From positions 434,001 through 498,000 of the forward strand of contig JAHDVF020000527.1 in assembly GCA_022606425.2 (NCBI GenBank): DNA of 64,000 nucleotides, given 5' to 3'. The position numbers and the translations under genes were made by a program. The first letter of the stretch is position 1. The number at the start of each line of letters is the position of its first letter. The notes beneath the pieces are model-generated. The model ran no database searches. It was given only the letters and a program-made list of their open reading frames with translations, and had not been told where the DNA came from. Shown here piece by piece: positions 61,766 through 64,000 of the stretch. This DNA comes from Lepidostoma basale (taxonomy: Eukaryota; Arthropoda; Insecta; Trichoptera; Lepidostomatidae).

Positions 61766-61940
61766 TATTCTGGAGTGGATGAACATAGTTCAGGTAACTG
61801 AATTCGTGCGTTTAGGTAGGTAGCTTGCTAACAGCAGATAACCGAATGGATAGTGACGTCGAAAGAATAGTTGTTGCGACCCAAATGCGTGACCAGCTGT
61901 ATGAATATAAATGATTACAGATAAATATGTCAGGATAACC
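61766..61940. other. Short unassigned spacer
   Basis: Contains CGACCCAAATGCGTGACCAG, unassigned. Confidence 0.35.
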
Positions 61941-61944
61941 AGAA

Positions 61945-62660
61945 TGTATGACAGATGACATCAGAATGTATGATAGATTGTGACATAAGTGCGAACGGTG
62001 AGAAATTAGAGCAAGTTATCGAATTTGTCTACCTGAAAATGGAGAAAGATATCGGAAGAAGGGTTGGAGTTGGACACAAAATAAATGATGCACTCAAAGT
62101 CATTACCGCAAATAGAAATATACCAACTGAAGTTAAGATGGCAGTGCACAATAGAGTTCTAGTGCCGACCCTTATGTATGTAAGTGAAGCTTGGAGTTGG
62201 CAGAAGAAGGATGAAAGTAGGATAAATGCCGTAGAAATGAGGTCACTAAGAAGAATGTGCGGAAAAACAATGTATGATTGAATATCTAATGATGAAGTAA
62301 GAAAGGAATGTAAAGCGGATGAATGCGTGATAAATAAAATTAAGAAAGGATCACTAAGATGGTTTGGACATATAGAACGAATGGATGAGGGAAGAATGGT
62401 TAAAAATATACATATATACAAGTAGTGTGAATGGAAAAAGAAGTCGAGGAAGGCCAAGGAAGACATGGCATGACCAAATTAATCAATTACTGAAAGGCGG
62501 CCATGTTCGAAGTAGGAACAATAGACGAGTTTACATGTCACGATGTGTGAATGTAGAAGAGGCGCGAGAGTTATGTCAGGATAGTGTCAATGTTGCGATC
62601 CATCCTCTCTGCCTACCCCTCCGGGGAAACAGCTTGATGGTTAATTAGTTAGTTTTATGT
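61945..62660 (+). mobile_element. LINE-A copy
   Basis: CDISANGEKLEQVIEFVYLK, MEKDIGRRVGVGHKINDALK, MAVHNRVLVPTLMYVSEAWS, WQKKDESRINAVEMRSLRRM, CGKTMYD then a stop (62279), ISNDEVRKECKADECVINKI, KGSLRWFGHIERMDEGRMVK, frameshift, SRGRPRKTWHDQINQLLKGG, VNVEEARELCQDS and an ATTAGTTAG tail. Nearly all of the C-terminal module, with one nonsense codon and one shift. Confidence 0.85.
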
Positions 62661-63055
62661 CAGGATCATCCTCCCTACCTTACCCTGCGTTTTAATTTAA
62701 CTCACGGAGCCAGAAGCAGAAGGTAGGCAAGCGGCCCATTGTTGTTCCTGTATTGAGTTCGGATATCCGTGTTTACCAATGAACCACGTGTGTTGTTCTT
62801 TACCAAACACACGTGTCCAAGTTTTAGTTTCACACTCGCTTTCCCCATCAACTGTGCACACACTCGCCCAAATAGAAATTTATCAAATAACCTAATGCAA
62901 TAATTACAAATAGCCTAACCTTACCCTTTTTCGAAATAATGATAAAGATAAGCAGAAACGATTTACCGACGTAATATAAAACCGATTTTATAAAATATAT
63001 TTTTCTTCATTCATAAAGCGTATTGCGTACGCACGTTCTCAAGTGGCCGACATTT
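62661..63055. other. No gene seen
   Basis: Unique; nothing supportable. Confidence 0.4.
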
Positions 63056-63059
63056 AATA

Positions 63060-63420
63060 TTTATTTAACATTTTGAATGTATTCAAATTCTTGTAGACAA
63101 ATACTGGATTTTACCCATTGCGGATAAATTATTATTATTATTTTTTTTTTTTTCAATCTTAATAGATGACGCTAGTGTAGAGAGAACTAAAAATGTGAAA
63201 ATAGGCGCAGCATCCAAGCATATATACAACTTCCAAAAAATTTGTCAGACGTGGTGGTCGAAAGAAGGGCGGAATGGGGAATGTTGTTAAACATAAAGCG
63301 ATCGCTCAACCCAACCAATGACAGGTCATAAGTCCTATAAGCGCCTCGGCCACCATATTCTGTTCCCAGAAAACAATTTACATCTTCGTCTCTATTGAGA
63401 TACAATTAATCCTTTTAAAA
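63060..63420. repeat. HP-B, one arm with extended flank
   Basis: TGAATGTATTCAAATTCTTG, CTGGATTTTACCCATTGCGG, TAATAGATGACGCTAGTGTA, GCGATCGCTCAACCCAACCA, TTGAGATACAATTAATCC. Minus frame at 63187-63405 is a shadow. Confidence 0.7.
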
Positions 63421-63424
63421 AACA

Positions 63425-63705
63425 ATATTTATTTGATTAGGCCACGTTTCCCTCGGTTTTCCTCTATTTCTAGTTTCGTTTATATCCTCAAAATATATTT
63501 TCATTCTTTCCATGTGTCCGAACCATCTAAATGATCCTTTCATTATTTTGTTTATAACACTTTCATTCGCACAGCATTCACTTCTTTTACTCGACATTTT
63601 ATCATACACAGATAATACATACACTCGTCTAAGAGATCTCATTATTACTGCATTTATTTTGCTTTCTTCCTTCTTTTGCCAGTTCCATGTTCTATACATA
63701 AGCTA
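63425..63705 (-). mobile_element. LINE-A internal fragment
   Basis: The 94-codon frame encodes TWNWQKKEESKINAVIMRSL, RRVYVLSVYDKM, NKIMKGSFRWFGHMERM and RNRGKPRETWPNQIN. No 3' end: it starts directly next to HP-B. Confidence 0.75.
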
Positions 63706-63784
63706 TTTTTTGACATATTTATATATTTTTATTCCGTAGTTATAAAAGATTTGGATTTATGTAAATGTACCTAATCATTTTGAT

Positions 63785-63860
63785 TTTTTAAATAATTCAA
63801 GTGAAATTGAAATGAGTGACATGTTTCGCCTTGCTAGGACATTACAAAATGATAAAATAA
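63785..63860. repeat. HP-A scrap
   Basis: GAGTGACATGTTTCGCCTTG, CTAGGACATTACAAAATGAT. Confidence 0.5.
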
Positions 63861-63904
63861 TTAAATTGCATTTTTTTATTTAAAAAAATAAACTGAAATT
63901 TCTT

Positions 63905-64000
63905 GTTCTTCTTCGATGGTCCTACAGCCCATATCGAGCCTCAGCCTCCAGTATTCTTCGCCTCCAACTCCTCCTGTCCTCCGCTTGGACCCTCCAATCC
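63905..64000 (-). mobile_element. LINE-C-like end, cut by window edge
   Basis: TTCTTCTTCGATGGTCCTAC: on the minus strand GGAGGCGAAGAATACTGGAG and an AAGAAGAACA end. The tail resembles LINE-C but too little is present to be sure. Confidence 0.35.

Overview
This window looks like repeat-saturated nuclear DNA from an insect. It is very AT-rich. It has no bacterial-style gene order, no rRNA, no intact tRNA, no CRISPR array and no host gene that I can recognise with confidence. Nearly every readable protein fragment is the decayed 3' (C-terminal) end of a retroelement, or a DNA-transposon remnant of a type common in insect genomes (Jockey-type and RTE-like LINEs, piggyBac, IS630/mariner, hAT). The order of insect cannot be settled from this window.

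The dominant repeat is a LINE family that I call LINE-A. About 40 5'-truncated copies on both strands carry the same reverse-transcriptase C-terminus (YGSEAW, RRMCG, LRWFGH, RGRPRKTWHDQ, WRSILSAYP). They end in either (TTAG)n or (TTG)n. Other LINE families are Jockey-1 (TYAAPIWG, tail of AAGTCC repeats), Jockey-2 (CRT and LYVPD motifs), LINE-C (DHIERMD, tail AGA), LINE-E (WNNLP, tail ATT) and several single copies. Two tRNA-derived SINE families are present.

The second dominant class is short foldback elements (about 150-460 bp) built on inverted copies of one architecture: an 8-nt CUGANGAW-like segment, a 5-6 bp hairpin, GAAA, a palindromic ACATGT or ACCGGT, then C or U. This is the layout of a hammerhead ribozyme with a minimal helix III, as reported for Penelope-like retroelements. 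Five copies have the whole conserved core (6550-6589, 9719-9758, 38833-38874, 41756-41794, 44979-45017). Many others differ at one or two core bases. The copy at 9.7 kb lies downstream of, and on the same strand as, a fragment resembling the Penelope GIY-YIG C-terminal region at 10.45-10.65 kb.

Layout: 1-9.5 kb LINE-A, foldback and SINE copies; 9.7-10.7 kb Penelope remnant; 12.7-13.5 kb mariner-type foldback with a transposase N-terminus; 14-21 kb nested LINEs and foldbacks; 21.5-22.2 kb piggyBac remnant with TTAA duplication; 22.7-39 kb LINE and foldback patchwork; 39.3-40.9 kb internally deleted IS630-type element; 41.6-45.4 kb hammerhead palindromes and a hAT element; 46-64 kb LINE-A rich, with a hAT element at 50.5-51.0 kb and nested Jockey copies at 55.9-57.0 kb. 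Nested insertions give a relative chronology. No element appears to be autonomous here.
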